Source of the DNA: Apium graveolens
Lineage: Eukaryota; Streptophyta; Magnoliopsida; Apiales; Apiaceae
Assembly: GCF_009905375.1 (NCBI RefSeq)
Contig: NC_133647.1
Span: forward strand, 137,573,263 to 137,637,262
DNA: 64,000 bases
Direction of reading: 5' to 3'
Part shown: positions 48,782 through 64,000 of the stretch, one piece after another
How the letters are laid out: each line of letters starts with the position of its first letter
Position numbering within the stretch: position 1 is the first letter of the stretch
Notes under the pieces: generated by a model
Databases searched by the model: none
Told to the model about the DNA's origin: nothing
Seen by the model: the letters and a program-made list of their open reading frames with translations, nothing else
Made by a program: the position numbers and the translations under genes

Positions 48782-49192
48782 AAGTTCTATCGAGTCCTTT
48801 TTTTGAAGTCATGGAGTCCAACATCATGACCAACTATTACAATCCAATCTAATGGTCCAAGTTTTATGTATGTTAATAATTTAAAATAAATATAATAAGC
48901 TAAAGGGTATGATGTGTGTAGTGGTGTTTTATCATTAATGTTGAATAAGTAGAACACGCATGTTTTGCAACGTGACCATAAATATTTTACAAGCTAAGCA
49001 TGTTTTACAAAATTATATATTTTGCCATGTTATACTTGAAAATGTATGGAATTTGCAAGATTTTCATTAAAATATTGAAGTTTATAGGGCATGAGTCACA
49101 AAATAATACGTTTTGAAATATTTACGCAATATTTTACTTGCAAAACATATATAGACTCCAGGGTTCCAAAAATAAGGGACTCCATAGAACTT
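48782..49192. mobile_element. Short element with about 40-bp terminal inverted repeats
   Basis: The left end AAGTTCTATCGAGTCC is mirrored by the right end (complement AAGTTCTATGGAGTCC), and the pairing continues imperfectly for about 40 bases, including a second TGGAGTC. The inside is non-coding. The long terminal repeats resemble Mutator-like MITEs, but I see no clear 9-bp duplication. Confidence 0.5.
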
Positions 49193-52100
49193 ACCTGTAT
49201 ACATAAATATATATACATGCATATATATATATATATGTATTCAAATAAAAATATATTAGAACCAAGGGTCCATGTACCTCGCAAGGTGTTTATAATTAGT
49301 GAATAGAAAAAGACAAAAAGTAGTGTACTTTGGACCAAAAAAGTAGTGTAACTTAATCTAACTACAAGGACTCCATTTCTAAATAACACCGTACATAAAC
49401 TTTTTGACCTACTCGTCTTCATTCCTATATCAACGTTTAACACAAAAATATGTTTTAAGTTTTCACCTTCTATTTTTATAAAATAATCTCTTAGATACAA
49501 AATTTGAACAAAAACTACCTTATACTGAATTAGTAGTTATTTAGCACAAAAAAAATTGTTTGTTAATAGAAATTACCTTTGAATAGAAGGTTTCGGTGTA
49601 TAATTTCTATGTAGGCTAAAAGTCAATGACCCATCTTCTAATCGGTGTCATTACCCCAAAAGGACTAGGTTTTGCTTAATATGTGCACTCTCTCAAATCC
49701 CGATAGGTTGTCAAAAACATCATTTTAGGCTATTTTATATAATCTATATAAATGGATTTTCTTTTCTACGATCAAGAAATTAGGTTTTCTTTTAGTATTG
49801 ATAGGCCCTGCAACCACTTTATGCTAGCCAAATCATATGTTTAAACAAAAAGTTTTAATATAAGGCTTGTTTTCATTTGATTTATGTTGGATTTATCAAA
49901 TCTCATGAACCAATTTATTGACTCAGTACACTAAGCATTGGTTGTTGAACAAGGTTGAAGTTGTATATTTTTACTTGGCAGGACTAATAACATAACTCAA
50001 CAGTAGAACATGACTCGTAAATAATTCTACGTTCAAAGGAATCTATCCCAAACAAATATTTGTACACGTGAATTTAGATTAACTACATTGAAGAAGCCTT
50101 CTATACGCCACAGGATGAAATTCATTAATATGTTCAGGTTTCAATGAAACGAGGGTCAGATATTTGAAGCGACTGTTAGGATTTAGTGTGAAGACTAGTG
50201 TGAAGACTACTGGAAGATTTCAATGAAACTGACTATATATAACTAATACTTAACAATGGACTTAAAGACAAGATACAAAGATCTTGCACGAATGTGTTAG
50301 TCTTCTTACCAGACCGTTGCACTAGGCGTCAACAGTTTGCGAACGAAACTGAGTACTGAAGAAAGAAATTTTGTAAGTGGGTCCAGATGTACGAGAAGAA
50401 AGTTTTATCTGTCATATATGAGGACATGAGAGCAGGGAAAGAAGTTGAAAAAAATTCAAGTCAAATGTTTTCCACTAAAGTGCACACACTCTATATGTAT
50501 GCTTTAAAGCTCGAAAATTGGGAAGGTATTGGAATTATGTGTTTCAAAAGAGTGCACACACTCTACGGGAACACATAGGTGTTAGGAAGCTCAAGAATGG
50601 CCAAGCATTAAGAGAATAGGTGACAGGACCGCTCTACGGACGCCCATATGGAGAAAATGAATAAACATGGTGAAGTAAAAGAGGTATGAGCACCCATACT
50701 ATGGAAGACCACCTTGGCGGAGCATATACATGTGAAAGGAACAATATTTGGCTAAGTAATACACATATATCCGCTCATACATGTGCTTACTTTTGGTGAA
50801 CACACTGGTTGCAAAGAAGAATGTATTAAAGTGTTGAACCTCTTACACCACTTAAGAGTGCAAATGCTTCATGAGAGCACTCTACAAGCGCCTGTACTAA
50901 TACATATACATGCATTGGCCCACATATGTGATTCTGGAAGCATTTTGATGAATTAAAGGGGGGCCATGGGTGCTAATCTTCCTTTCTCTACTCTGTTTCT
51001 ATGTGCTCCAATACTCTATACTCTTTATACTCTTGCAGGCGCAGAATAAAAAATTATACTTCTATTATTTTTAAGTTATTATCAAGGCATAAAAGAAGGG
51101 AGGCGCACATATGTTACTCCACACACAGCTTGCAAATTTAAAATGAGTAATAGGTATTGTGCCACATATCATTACACTCTCTCTCGGGAAATCAACCTAT
51201 ATCAACCACAAAAGTAGATCTCAAAAATGGAACGCTCATATCATTATTGAGAGCTATCAATTACACATCTACAAACAAGACTTACAAATATTTTGGGAGC
51301 AATATTGAGAAAGCTACTAGAAGAATATTTTATTGACTATTTAAAACCTAAGTTGCTTTCTTGATAGAGATAGAATTAAATACTAGAGAGCATTATTATC
51401 TTGTACCAAGTGTGCAGCATTTATTTCGTTTGAAGCAAAGATCATTTTAATTGTTGGTGTCCTTGGTGGTTTTTGTATCTTGTACTTGTTTCTTTGATCA
51501 TTATTGTTACTCCGCTTTAATTTGATATTCTGCATTTCAGTTTCAAAAATTGTGTAGAGTTACATCCCCCAACTCGGTTTAGGACCCAACTTAGGCTATC
51601 AACAAGGGCTATGAAAAAGTTAAACCCTTTGACGAAATGACTAGTTAAAAAAGTGCTTCGGGGTTAAATTTATTAACTATTGAAGATGTATTTATACTAT
51701 TTTATTGCTTCAACTTTTGTGGATTTGACCTTTTTTGTTGTTGTGTTGTCTTTTTATGTAGTAGCACTGCAGAACTTATTTTAGCAGTAATGTTTAACAA
51801 TTACATTTCGCAAGTCACAAATATTACAAGATGAAAAAATGCTGAGAACACGATATATGCATTCACAAATAGAGTTATAAATGAAATATGCTTTTTTCAG
51901 AATCTATGTATGAGAGCATAATTGACCGGAATGCAAAAAAAACTATGCACGACAAAAAATATGAAGTGTAAATTTTAAAACTTACTTCGAGTTTGGCAAC
52001 CAATTTCTAATGTTCATGACCGATGAATCCAATTAAAAACATAAGTTTTGTGGATCTCCATTTCTTTAGCATGCACTGGCATTGTGTTCTTTGCGACATC

Positions 52101-52289
52101 TCATATGATAGAAAAACATTATTACCTTCTCCATTTTATATTTGCAGATAACTCCAGATTTTATAACACCAGATTTTATAACAATGCTTGTGCATCTCCT
52201 GTATTGCATTAAATGTAATAATTCCGGTAACTATTTTTTCCTCCATAATACTATTCATTTGATACTCCTGCTCCTTTGTTTCTTAACCA
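49193..52289. other. Intergenic DNA, possible old repeats
   Basis: No gene can be supported. Composition is less AT-rich at 50150-51600, where the sequence has an LTR-like look, but no paired ends or duplications are visible. Confidence 0.4.
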
Positions 52290-52673
52290 CTAGCTCTTTC
52301 TTCCCAGACTAGCAAAAATGTATTTGTTTGTGTTACTCATGTTTGAACTTTCACCAAATTTGATTCTCTTTGTATTCTGCAGGCTCATGCTTCCGTTTGT
52401 AGCACCATTTCCATCTGTTGCCATGTTATATATTATATGTGATGTGTCCTCTTGCAAAATTGACAATTCTATCAACTGGTTTGCACCCACATCCTCCAAC
52501 TCTTCTTTATTATTTTCTTCATCAAAACTGTTTGTTGCTTTAGGTCTCACCATCACATCTACAATAACATTTTTTTCCTCTTGTTCTTTTGCGGTGGACG
52601 TCATTACTCTTGTTTCTTTCCCTGAATCACTTTGGAATTGTCTTTTAAACTGATTACATTTTGAGAGTATCAT
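52290..52673 (-). CDS. Unrecognised ORF (127 aa)
   Basis: A minus-strand open frame with a Lys/Gln-rich start, an acidic middle (DEENNKEELEDVG) and a Ser/Asn-rich end with a basic patch (KRIKFG). I recognise no family. It could be a terminal exon of a decayed gene; the opposite strand is also open (52318-52653), which lowers confidence. Confidence 0.25.
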   Translation of the reverse strand: MILSKCNQFKRQFQSDSGKETRVMTSTAKEQEEKNVIVDVMVRPKATNSFDEENNKEELEDVGANQLIELSILQEDTSHIIYNMATDGNGATNGSMSLQNTKRIKFGESSNMSNTNKYIFASLGRKS

Positions 52674-53022
52674 ATATTTCCTTTTTCCCGTTGTAGGCTG
52701 CAGTAATCACCAAGCTCTTCTCGTGGCTCGTTCATATGCTAGCAACTTCATATGATTGAAAACCATTTTTTGTACAGCTTCTGATTTTCTTGTAGTGCCT
52801 TGGATAAAAAAAAAATTACTTTGGAGAGACACATCGAGCATGGTACTGTTGTTGCTTTCTCACCCATTATAAATACTTTTTGATACTTCGGTAACTGCTT
52901 TTGCTAATTACACGGCAAGGTTGTGAAAATTAAAGTGCAGGTTTACTTCTAAAAATTTTAGAGGACATATTGGATTGCCTTCCTCAGACTGCATTTCACT
53001 TATGACACAAGTACTTAACTAG

Positions 53023-53193
53023 GGTACAACAAGCTTTGACAAGACCTGGAGATAATGGGACGCTGAAACTGGTGAAGAGCTGATTCTTCAAGAGGGTCGA
53101 CTTAGGAGCATGTATAGGCTATCTTTCCAAAATCATGGAAATCTGGCTACATCTACTGGACTAGATTCATTAGCTTGCATGTGGGATCACAAG
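53023..53193 (+). pseudogene. WD40 exon of a PRP4/LIS-like U4/U6 snRNP protein
   Basis: A plus-strand exon follows an acceptor-like CTTAACTAG and ends before GTTAGTG. It encodes one and a half WD repeats with the PRP4 wording: SFDKTWR, WDAETGEELILQEG, RSMYRLSFQNHGNLATSTGL and DSLACMWD. A stop (TAA, 53053-53055) replaces the Leu of the first WD core. PRP4 is a spliceosomal U4/U6 protein (LACHESIS in Arabidopsis). Neighbouring exons are not found, so this is a captured or duplicated fragment, and non-functional. Confidence 0.75.
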
Positions 53194-55761
53194 TTAGTGA
53201 ATTCATTCTAAGTTTTTACCTTGAGAACCTTCACCGGATTTTCTGGTGCTGACCCCAATATGACTTGGTGCGAGTTATCTAGCTTCAACCCTCTTGCCGT
53301 CTAGTTTATTTAATTTTGTAGTTTGATATCATTCAAGTATGACTTTTTCCCGTAAAAAAATTAATATTGTAGTGCTCCTTTCTTCTGACATGCCCCAGTG
53401 CAAACAAGCAACACTAATGTAAAAAATAAGATAGTAATAATGTTAAAACAAATCCATAAACATTGTCAACGAAAAAGATAGGATATTGCAGATGCATGTG
53501 CAAGGGAAAACTAAGCAAGTTAATAAAACTTATCTGGAATTGATGTTCAATAATCTTTAGCAGATTGTAGATAGCCATAGTCTCCCACAGGTTAATTATG
53601 AACTCGAACTAGACCGCATGGTTCTGATGATTAAAGTTTTTTAGCATAAACCTCTGCTGTAGTTGTAATTCTGAACCTTTTGTTTTGTCTTCTGATAATT
53701 ATCCTGCTGTGTTCTTTTTTTTTGCGAGATGCCAATTGCAAGCCATGAACTTTCCTTTTATCTATATTTTGGTAGTGTCAAAGTCTTCACACCATTGTTG
53801 TATATCGCTTCTTTGTTTTTCCATTTCCAGACTCCTTAGTGAGTTTCATATCAATCCTCAGATGCATGTGTACATATCACAAATACGTTCCTTTAATCTT
53901 TCATGTGCCACACACAGATAATATCAGCTTTAATGATCTTTTTATCATCCATAATACATTTTCCTGAGCTAGGGATTTCCAAATTCGGTTCATCAACGTC
54001 ACACTAATTTGAGCTAGCACTAAATTCTACCAACTTGCCCCTGCTTCCAGCCTTACAGTTTTTGGTTAAGGTGCCACATTTAGAGCCTAAACTGTGTTGA
54101 CGCACTTTGTTTAGTACCAGATAATTGAAAGTCGTGCTAGACAGGGTTTCTGGTCATTCCATCAACAGATTGACTAAGTATGCACAAACATATATTAATA
54201 GAGTTCAATCAAATTATCGGTTAGTATTAGGGGAGTTTAGTTCTCCTTCTATAAAGAGGAGCATGTAATTCATTTAGAGGTTATGTAAAATTTAATAACA
54301 AAACTCTGTTTTTCTCATCCCAACTATCTCTTAAATCTCTCTCTAAATTTCTCTCCTCATCTCTCTCTAAATCTCTCTTTCTGCTTCTTAATCTCTGAAA
54401 TTAAACACAGGATATATATATCCTGTAACAGTAGTTAGAGAAGTTACATCGGCCGACCAGTTACTGCAAATTATTGGATGGAGAAATACTACTCCGACGG
54501 AGTTCACTTAAACCAAATCATAAGCAAACTAATCATGTACTGTAATTTTCAGCAGCAGAGAATTAATAATTGTATAAAATGTACAACATGGAGTGTGCAT
54601 GTTATTTGTACATACTAGGTCTAAAAGCAGAGAATATGACCCCTGAATATCAGTGAAAACTCAATTTCGAAAATTTTGATCAAGTAAAAAATCAAAAGAC
54701 AACCAGTTTGGTTATGTTCAAGTATTGGGTTCCTGACTACTATCTTTAATATGTTCTTACTCGCAAGATCAGACTAATACAGTAATATGCAACATATAAG
54801 GGCAATTTATATACAAATAACAAGTACAAGTAAGAAAAATGAATAGAGGGTATTGCTTATCTGCTCAATATTTAGCCTGAGAACTAAGAAGCTAGGGTTT
54901 TGATCATCGACCTTTCCCATCTAACTTGTTGCTGATGAATCGTCAGCTGTCAAGGCCTATTTTTCCGGCTGATCAATAGTTTTTCAAAACATATTTTTAT
55001 GATGAAAATGTTAATATTTATATTTTAATTTTTTTTATTGTTAGTGTTAATTTCAATTTATTAGTGACTAAGATATGGATAATAGTCCAGATAATTCGAC
55101 TTATCACTTGTCGTCCCAAGTTCTAAGTTCGATTCTCGCTCACCCCGAGACGATTCTCGCTCATCCCCAATATATAAGTCAAATTATTATATGGATAAAA
55201 TTAATACTAGGCATGCACAGCAACTTTTAATATTTTAATTTTCTTTATCAATAATAGGATTATAATAAATCATTTAATGAATTATACATGTCAAAGTTGG
55301 TATTGGATGTTTTTAAATAAATTATTTATATATGATTGAGTTTAATAATTTTGTAAAATAGGTAGGTTAATGACAATAGATTTCTGTTAAAAATTGATGT
55401 GATGTTATAAAAAGGACTAGTGAAAAAAGTGATGTTAAAAAATAAAATGACTTTTTGGTAATATTTTTAATTTTTATATGTTTTAATGTAAAAAAAATAT
55501 AAAAAATAATGTTTTTATGAGATTTGATGGAGAAATCAACATTGCTTCTCGCAAAACTCAAACACAACTTTTTCGAAAAGTATGAAATCTTACTATTTTT
55601 AACGGCAGTTTTTATGTCAATAATACTTTTTATTAAAGTAGATTTTGAATTTTATCAAATAATTTTTTAGTTTCAATGTAAAGCTGCTCTCTAACAACAA
55701 TGCCAAACACAAACTAAGTTACATGAGTTTAGTTAAAATAGGTTTTCTAGGTTCATAGTAA
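53194..55761. other. Intergenic DNA
   Basis: No gene is supported. Around 54245-54430 there is a TATAAAGAGG box, CT-rich leader and a TGTAACA end, reminiscent of a copia LTR, but no paired start or duplication was found. A short direct repeat (GATTCTCGCTCA) lies at 55132-55165. Confidence 0.4.
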
Positions 55762-57593
55762 CTAGCATAATAACCCGTGCAAGGCACGGGTCATTTTCTA
55801 GAAGTTTTTTATGCATCATGCAATTATAATGTTTTTAGTTGTTTTCATATTTTTAAATGTTGTACCAAATTACATAACGTTTCTAATATAACTCATTAAG
55901 TAAAATATATATATTGTTGTTTGTGTTATGTAATTTGTATTTAATACATGAATATAAACAGGATAATCAGTGTACGTTTAAAATGAAACGATTAAATTTA
56001 GTCTATAGAATGTCGTTACTATGTTTACAAAAAAAAACTAAAAATTAATATTTATGTTCAATATAGAGTTGACCAAAATTTTTTAATTTTATTTAAATAA
56101 ATTATATATACTTCTCTATATTATTACTGAGTTCACGACTAACTTACAATTAACATACTCAATTTAAAAAGATAAAAAATGCATAACTGAAGTCAGAATG
56201 ACTTGCAATCATAATATACAATAATGAAAATTTTACACTACTGATAATATAAAAGTTGATTTTAATGGAAAATGTTACTTTTTGAAATTAAACATATGCA
56301 TGTATGGAAAAATGTTACTTTTTTATTTACATTACTGTTAATAAAGTAAGATTAAGTTATATGTGTGTCAACATGTAAATTATCGTATGTTACATTCTTG
56401 GTAAATTACGATGGTTTCAATTATTGATATGCTAAATATCCAATTTATGTAGATGTATATTCATTATTAACATCTACTATCATAATTGATTACTTAAATA
56501 ACATGCATTTATAATCATTCAAAAACTAAAATTATGTAGTAAATAAATTGCAATAATTTATATATGGTATTCACATTATCACTGACAAAAAATTCATAAC
56601 TATTTTTAACGCAATCCAGTACCAATCATGGTTGTAACATAAAATTAAGTTATAAATTGTAAAGACTTGTTATTGATATTTATGATTTTTTTTCAAGAAT
56701 TCCAAGGAAAAATTGTGATTATATCGTTATTTAAACTGTTTTTAAGTTTCTTTTATTACGACTCTAGTATTTCTTCATATAATAATACGCTACCAGTTAA
56801 GTTAGTAATTTTAATACAAATAATCAATTGACTTGATCCTATAAAGACCCCAAATACATTAATATATATTAACATAAGATATTAAAATATTTCACCTTAT
56901 TGGTAAGATATTCTCGTTGAGCTTGTAATTTAAATTTACTAAACGTAGAACGTGATGATGTTTTTCGACCGGGTCGTGTAATCAAATTTTGAGTATTTTT
57001 TTAACTATAGGCCAAGTTTTGATTTCAAATTCGAAATAAACTAAAATGCATTGACTCATTATAATTCGAATATATTTAAATATATAATACCAATATAGAT
57101 TATTTATATATAAGCGATTCTATTTTCAATAATTTTAAAAAAGAATTATATATACATTTTAATTACTTTTTATAGTAAAAATATGTTAAAAATATATAAG
57201 ATATATTTTTAAACTAAAAAATGATTAATAAATAAGATAATAATTCATTTATGTACTATACCTAACTTTATATCTGGAATTAAGTTGTTTAAATTAATTG
57301 TTCAATTATTCAAGTAACTATCTTTTTTTTGCGGAATTCAAGTAACTACCTTAAAGTTAAATAAAATATTAATTTAACACACTTACATATTATGTGTATG
57401 ATAAAAAATGCATGTGACAATATGATTTAATGGTATGAGGTTGTATAGGTGAATGAAGTATCTTGAGTTTGATTCCCACAAACCATATTTTTTATACAAA
57501 TATTACAAACATGGTATTTTAGTCTTTTCAATGAGAATTTTTAATCTCATCAATATTATCTCCTTGTTCTCCTATTATAGAAGAGAGAAGAGA
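55762..57593 (-). mobile_element. Non-autonomous Helitron (1.8 kb)
   Basis: On the minus strand the element starts TCTCTTCTCTCTTCTATAAT at 57593. It ends with a hairpin CCCGTGCCTTGCACGGG, a short spacer and CTAG at 55762. The insertion lies between A (55761) and T (57594), the expected AT target with no duplication. The inside is AT-rich, with no Rep/helicase ORF and no captured gene recognised. Confidence 0.75.
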
Positions 57594-58033
57594 TATGTTT
57601 TGATCATAAAAAGACTCTATTAAATAATATTTCTAAAAAATTAGGTGATTAACACATGTTTACATTTTATTTTGCACCCCACCCAAGTAACAAAATCTAA
57701 GTATAAAGTCGTATATAAAAAAAATAAGTATTTATTATTGTTTATGCGTGAGTTTATTGTATTTCTTTTAACTTGGAAATTAATAATACAGGTCCTGACA
57801 AAAAAAGAAGGAAATTAATAATCCAGACAGGCGACAGCAGCACAAGTTTTTCTTTATTTTGGAATTGATAAAGTGCAACCATTGCAGTTTCTATGCTCTA
57901 TATTTTTCCCAATTGATTGTGTATACACTGAGAGGTAAAATGAGTACAAGTTAGAGGAGAATTAATCCATTGCATTCTATTCTACCAAAAGAATAGTTAC
58001 AATAACTAACAAAGCATATTACAAGCATCTCTT
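57594..58033 (-). other. Intergenic and probable kinase 3' UTR
   Basis: The stretch follows the kinase stop codon on the minus strand; no other gene is visible. Confidence 0.4.
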
Positions 58034-59125
58034 TTAGCTTATTCTAACAGTGATCCAATTTCCAGATGAAGCAATGAGACTGTTTGTACTATGTCTGTGT
58101 GACATATAATCTCTTTCTCCAAAACTCCTCATTGTAAATGGTATTCTCCTCTTGATCTCTCTTTCGCAAATTAGTTCTTTGGACACCAAAACATCCTCAT
58201 CCTCCTCGTATACACCAGCGTCCAGAACGCTTGAAGGCGAATACAACTCCACATTTTCTGCATTTCTCTCGTCTAATTTACCACAAACAAAAGGATGTCC
58301 AAGTAAGTTCTCACTTGTCCACCTCTTTTTCGTGTTCCTCTCAAAGCATTTGTGCAAGAAATCTAAACCCTCTTTAGAGAATCCTGCTGGAAACTTTGGC
58401 ATCTCATTGCTATGTGCAATCTTATATACAGCAGCCATCGGATTTAAAATCTCATCACCCCATTTCGGAGGTTTCCCTGTAGCCATTTCAATGACTGTAC
58501 AGCCCAATGACCATATATCAGCAGCATAATTTATTACCCCTTCTTTTCTCAGAACTTCAGGAGCCATCCACAATGGAGTCCCACATATACTCTCCGAAGA
58601 TTCCATTGAACTGCTTCTAGTCATAAACCCATTTAGCCTTTTTGCACATCCAAAATCTGCCAGTTTAATGTTTCCAGATGAACTTAAAAGCACATTCTTG
58701 CACTTTAGATCACAATGCACAACCCCATTTCTGTGGAGATATACAAGACCCTTGAGGATTTCTCTCGTGTATAAACGAATCATTCTTTCATCCAAAACCC
58801 CTTCAAATTTATCCGCAATATCTGCCAAACTACCACCAGCCATGTACTCGATAAAAAGATTGAGTTTTCTTACACCATTTACACCCTCCAACTTTTCTCT
58901 TCCTATGCACTTTACAATGTGCGGGGAACTCAAGTTTCCAAGAATATTAGCTTCATTCTCAAGAAAATCGAGTGCGGCTCGTGATTCAGCAGATTTCACA
59001 ACAAAAAGTCCACCTGTGGATTTGTTCATAGCCAAATGAACCGATCCAAATGCTCCTGATCCAACCATCTTTCCTTTTGCCCATTCACCAGGTTTAGGAC
59101 ACAAACACATATCAGCTTCTTTCAT
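58034..59125 (-). CDS. MAPKKK17/18/20-like protein kinase
   Basis: An intronless gene of 363 codons for a cytosolic/nuclear Ser/Thr kinase of the plant MEKK-like MAPKKK group, which phosphorylates MAP kinase kinases; Arabidopsis MAPKKK17/18 act in abscisic-acid signalling. The kinase domain spans about residues 15-280: Gly loop GSGAFGSV (22-29), Lys44, helix-C Glu58, catalytic loop HCDLKCKN (137-144, Asp139), DFG (157-159), activation segment with GTPLWMAPE (182-190). The tail of about 80 residues is variable and ends in a basic, Ser-rich stretch. Cys at 138 replaces the Arg of HRD (a non-RD kinase). Start chosen at the first Met before the conserved W-KG-VGSG block. All catalytic residues are present, so it looks functional. 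Confidence 0.93.
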   Translation of the reverse strand: MKEADMCLCPKPGEWAKGKMVGSGAFGSVHLAMNKSTGGLFVVKSAESRAALDFLENEANILGNLSSPHIVKCIGREKLEGVNGVRKLNLFIEYMAGGSLADIADKFEGVLDERMIRLYTREILKGLVYLHRNGVVHCDLKCKNVLLSSSGNIKLADFGCAKRLNGFMTRSSSMESSESICGTPLWMAPEVLRKEGVINYAADIWSLGCTVIEMATGKPPKWGDEILNPMAAVYKIAHSNEMPKFPAGFSKEGLDFLHKCFERNTKKRWTSENLLGHPFVCGKLDERNAENVELYSPSSVLDAGVYEEDEDVLVSKELICEREIKRRIPFTMRSFGERDYMSHRHSTNSLIASSGNWITVRIS

Positions 59126-60385
59126 ATTTTCTTCTTAGAACGATTACTTATAAACTGGGTATAAAAAGTAGTTGGCCAACTTTAAATTGGGAATCAATTC
59201 CCAATTTAAAATTTAAAACTGTGATGATGCTTTCCTTCTGCATGCAGATATTATGCGGCATACGCAATATGAAATTAAAAATCAGGGGATTTGGAAATGT
59301 CACAGTATGACACAAAGCAATACTATTCAACAGAATTTGAGAAAGAAAGAACAAACAAAACAGAAAAGCTCAACCAATATACAAGATGGTGAACTTATAA
59401 TACAGAAACTTTAATTCTTAATCCTCTGGGTAGAGGACATGAATTTCTTTTTGTCAGAAGAGCGGTTTCCCGGAGACTGGAAAACCGCTCTAAAGAAAAA
59501 AAAATCCTTCTTTCACCACCAGCAAATGGTTATGCTATACATGACGATGCTACTACATGAAATAGGAGAAAATTCCAAAAAAAACTATACATAGAAGATA
59601 GAGAAATGGTTGGATATCCCACGATCATGGAAGCTTTGGAGTGTTTCTGGATATCAGGGACACACTGATTTGTGCCATGTGGCCTGAAGGGCTATTTTGG
59701 TGAACTATATAAATTTTAATGTGGTGCACTAGAAGCTGCAGTAGCAAGGGAGCTTAGGACAACCCTCATCCTGGGAAATATTTTTGCTATTCATCTAATG
59801 ATCTACTACTAATGAACAATTCTTTTTCAAAATATACAACATTCTATATACATGTGTATATAAAAAAATTATCAAGACCGAAATTTTGACTCACCTAGAT
59901 CTAATGTCTTGCCTCCGCCAGGGCATTATATGCATGAATACATCAATGCATATACACAGCTTTGTTGAGCAAGTCGCACCAAATTCATTAAAGTTAAAGG
60001 AGATCTTTGACAAGGATTCGTTTCACCCCATCAAATCATGATTGCCTAAACATAAAACACTTCTTAGATGGCAAAAACACTAATCTAATACAAGAGTACC
60101 TGTGTTAGGTGGAGGATAATGAAGATTTGTGATAAACAATTATCAAGGTAGAAAAATCACTTGTTGAATCACCCAACCCAAAAAAATTGCTTCAGTTTAT
60201 AGATGCAAGAATTTATTGTGAGAAGAAAAAAAAAACTAAATTACAACCAACACTAAAGAATTATTAAAGTTCTTATGGCACTTCGCCTCCGTTATATAAA
60301 GATAGCAGCAATATAAAATGAAAGAATAGAGATCTTGGAAATTTTGAAGCAAGATTGATCACAGTAGTACTTGTAAACCACGACT
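59126..60385. other. Spacer between kinase and glucosylceramidase genes
   Basis: Holds the kinase 5' region and the downstream region of the next gene. It contains a small perfect hairpin (59459-59468 with 59482-59491, stem AGAGCGGTTT). No coding exon was found. Confidence 0.5.

Positions 60386-64000
<3,615 letters not shown>

Noticed and set aside
50174..51604. An LTR starting TGTTAGG and ending CAACA
   Set aside because: The flanks GCGAC and AGGGC do not match, and no second LTR or primer site follows.
54095..54430. Solo copia LTR with TATA box and TGTAACA end
   Set aside because: Flanks AACTG and GTAGT do not match and the start is arbitrary.

Overview
This window is plant nuclear DNA. 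It contains spliced genes, a GH116 glucosylceramidase, a plant MAPKKK-type kinase, a plant PHD/Plus-3/GYF chromatin protein, and dense nests of LTR retrotransposons with tRNA-Met primer sites. The repeat style (SIRE-type copia, chromovirus-like gypsy with 4-kb LTRs) suggests a eudicot with a repeat-rich genome, possibly an asterid. The species cannot be read from the sequence.

Left part, 1 to 29624: retrotransposons nested four deep. A plus-strand copia element survives only as its 3' end (28539-29624). It was hit by a minus-strand SIRE-like copia (from before base 1 to 28538). That gag was split by a 20.3-kb minus-strand gypsy element (6804-27148, duplication TTGAC). The left LTR of this gypsy was hit by another gypsy (9779-16132, duplication AATCA), which lost its 3' half and nearly all of its 3' LTR at a 13-bp microhomology. 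All of the coding regions here are broken.

Middle, 29625 to 33678: an LTR-like stretch with a TATA box and 23-bp repeats, a lone exon of ribosomal protein eS10, a CACTA-like end, and a small hAT-like element made of ATCCG-type words. From 33679 to 42602 lies a minus-strand gene for a NERD/At5g08430-type protein (PHD finger, Plus-3, GYF). Thirteen exons can be placed by splice sites and reading phase. One intron looks like a U12-type AT-AC intron, one has a GC donor, and the 3' half has grown by duplication of phase-1 exons. One GYF exon copy carries a stop.

Right part: a TRIM element (43964-45527, duplication CAACC), an AT-rich region with a (TAA)n tract and a terminal-inverted-repeat element (48782-49192), a broken WD40 exon from a PRP4-like splicing factor (53023-53193), a non-autonomous Helitron (55762-57593), an intronless MAPKKK (58034-59125, minus), and the 3' six exons of a non-lysosomal glucosylceramidase (60386 to the window end, minus).

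The three host genes are not visibly linked in function. The most unusual signals are the AT-AC intron, the phase-1 exon duplications in the GYF gene, and the microhomology-deleted gypsy.
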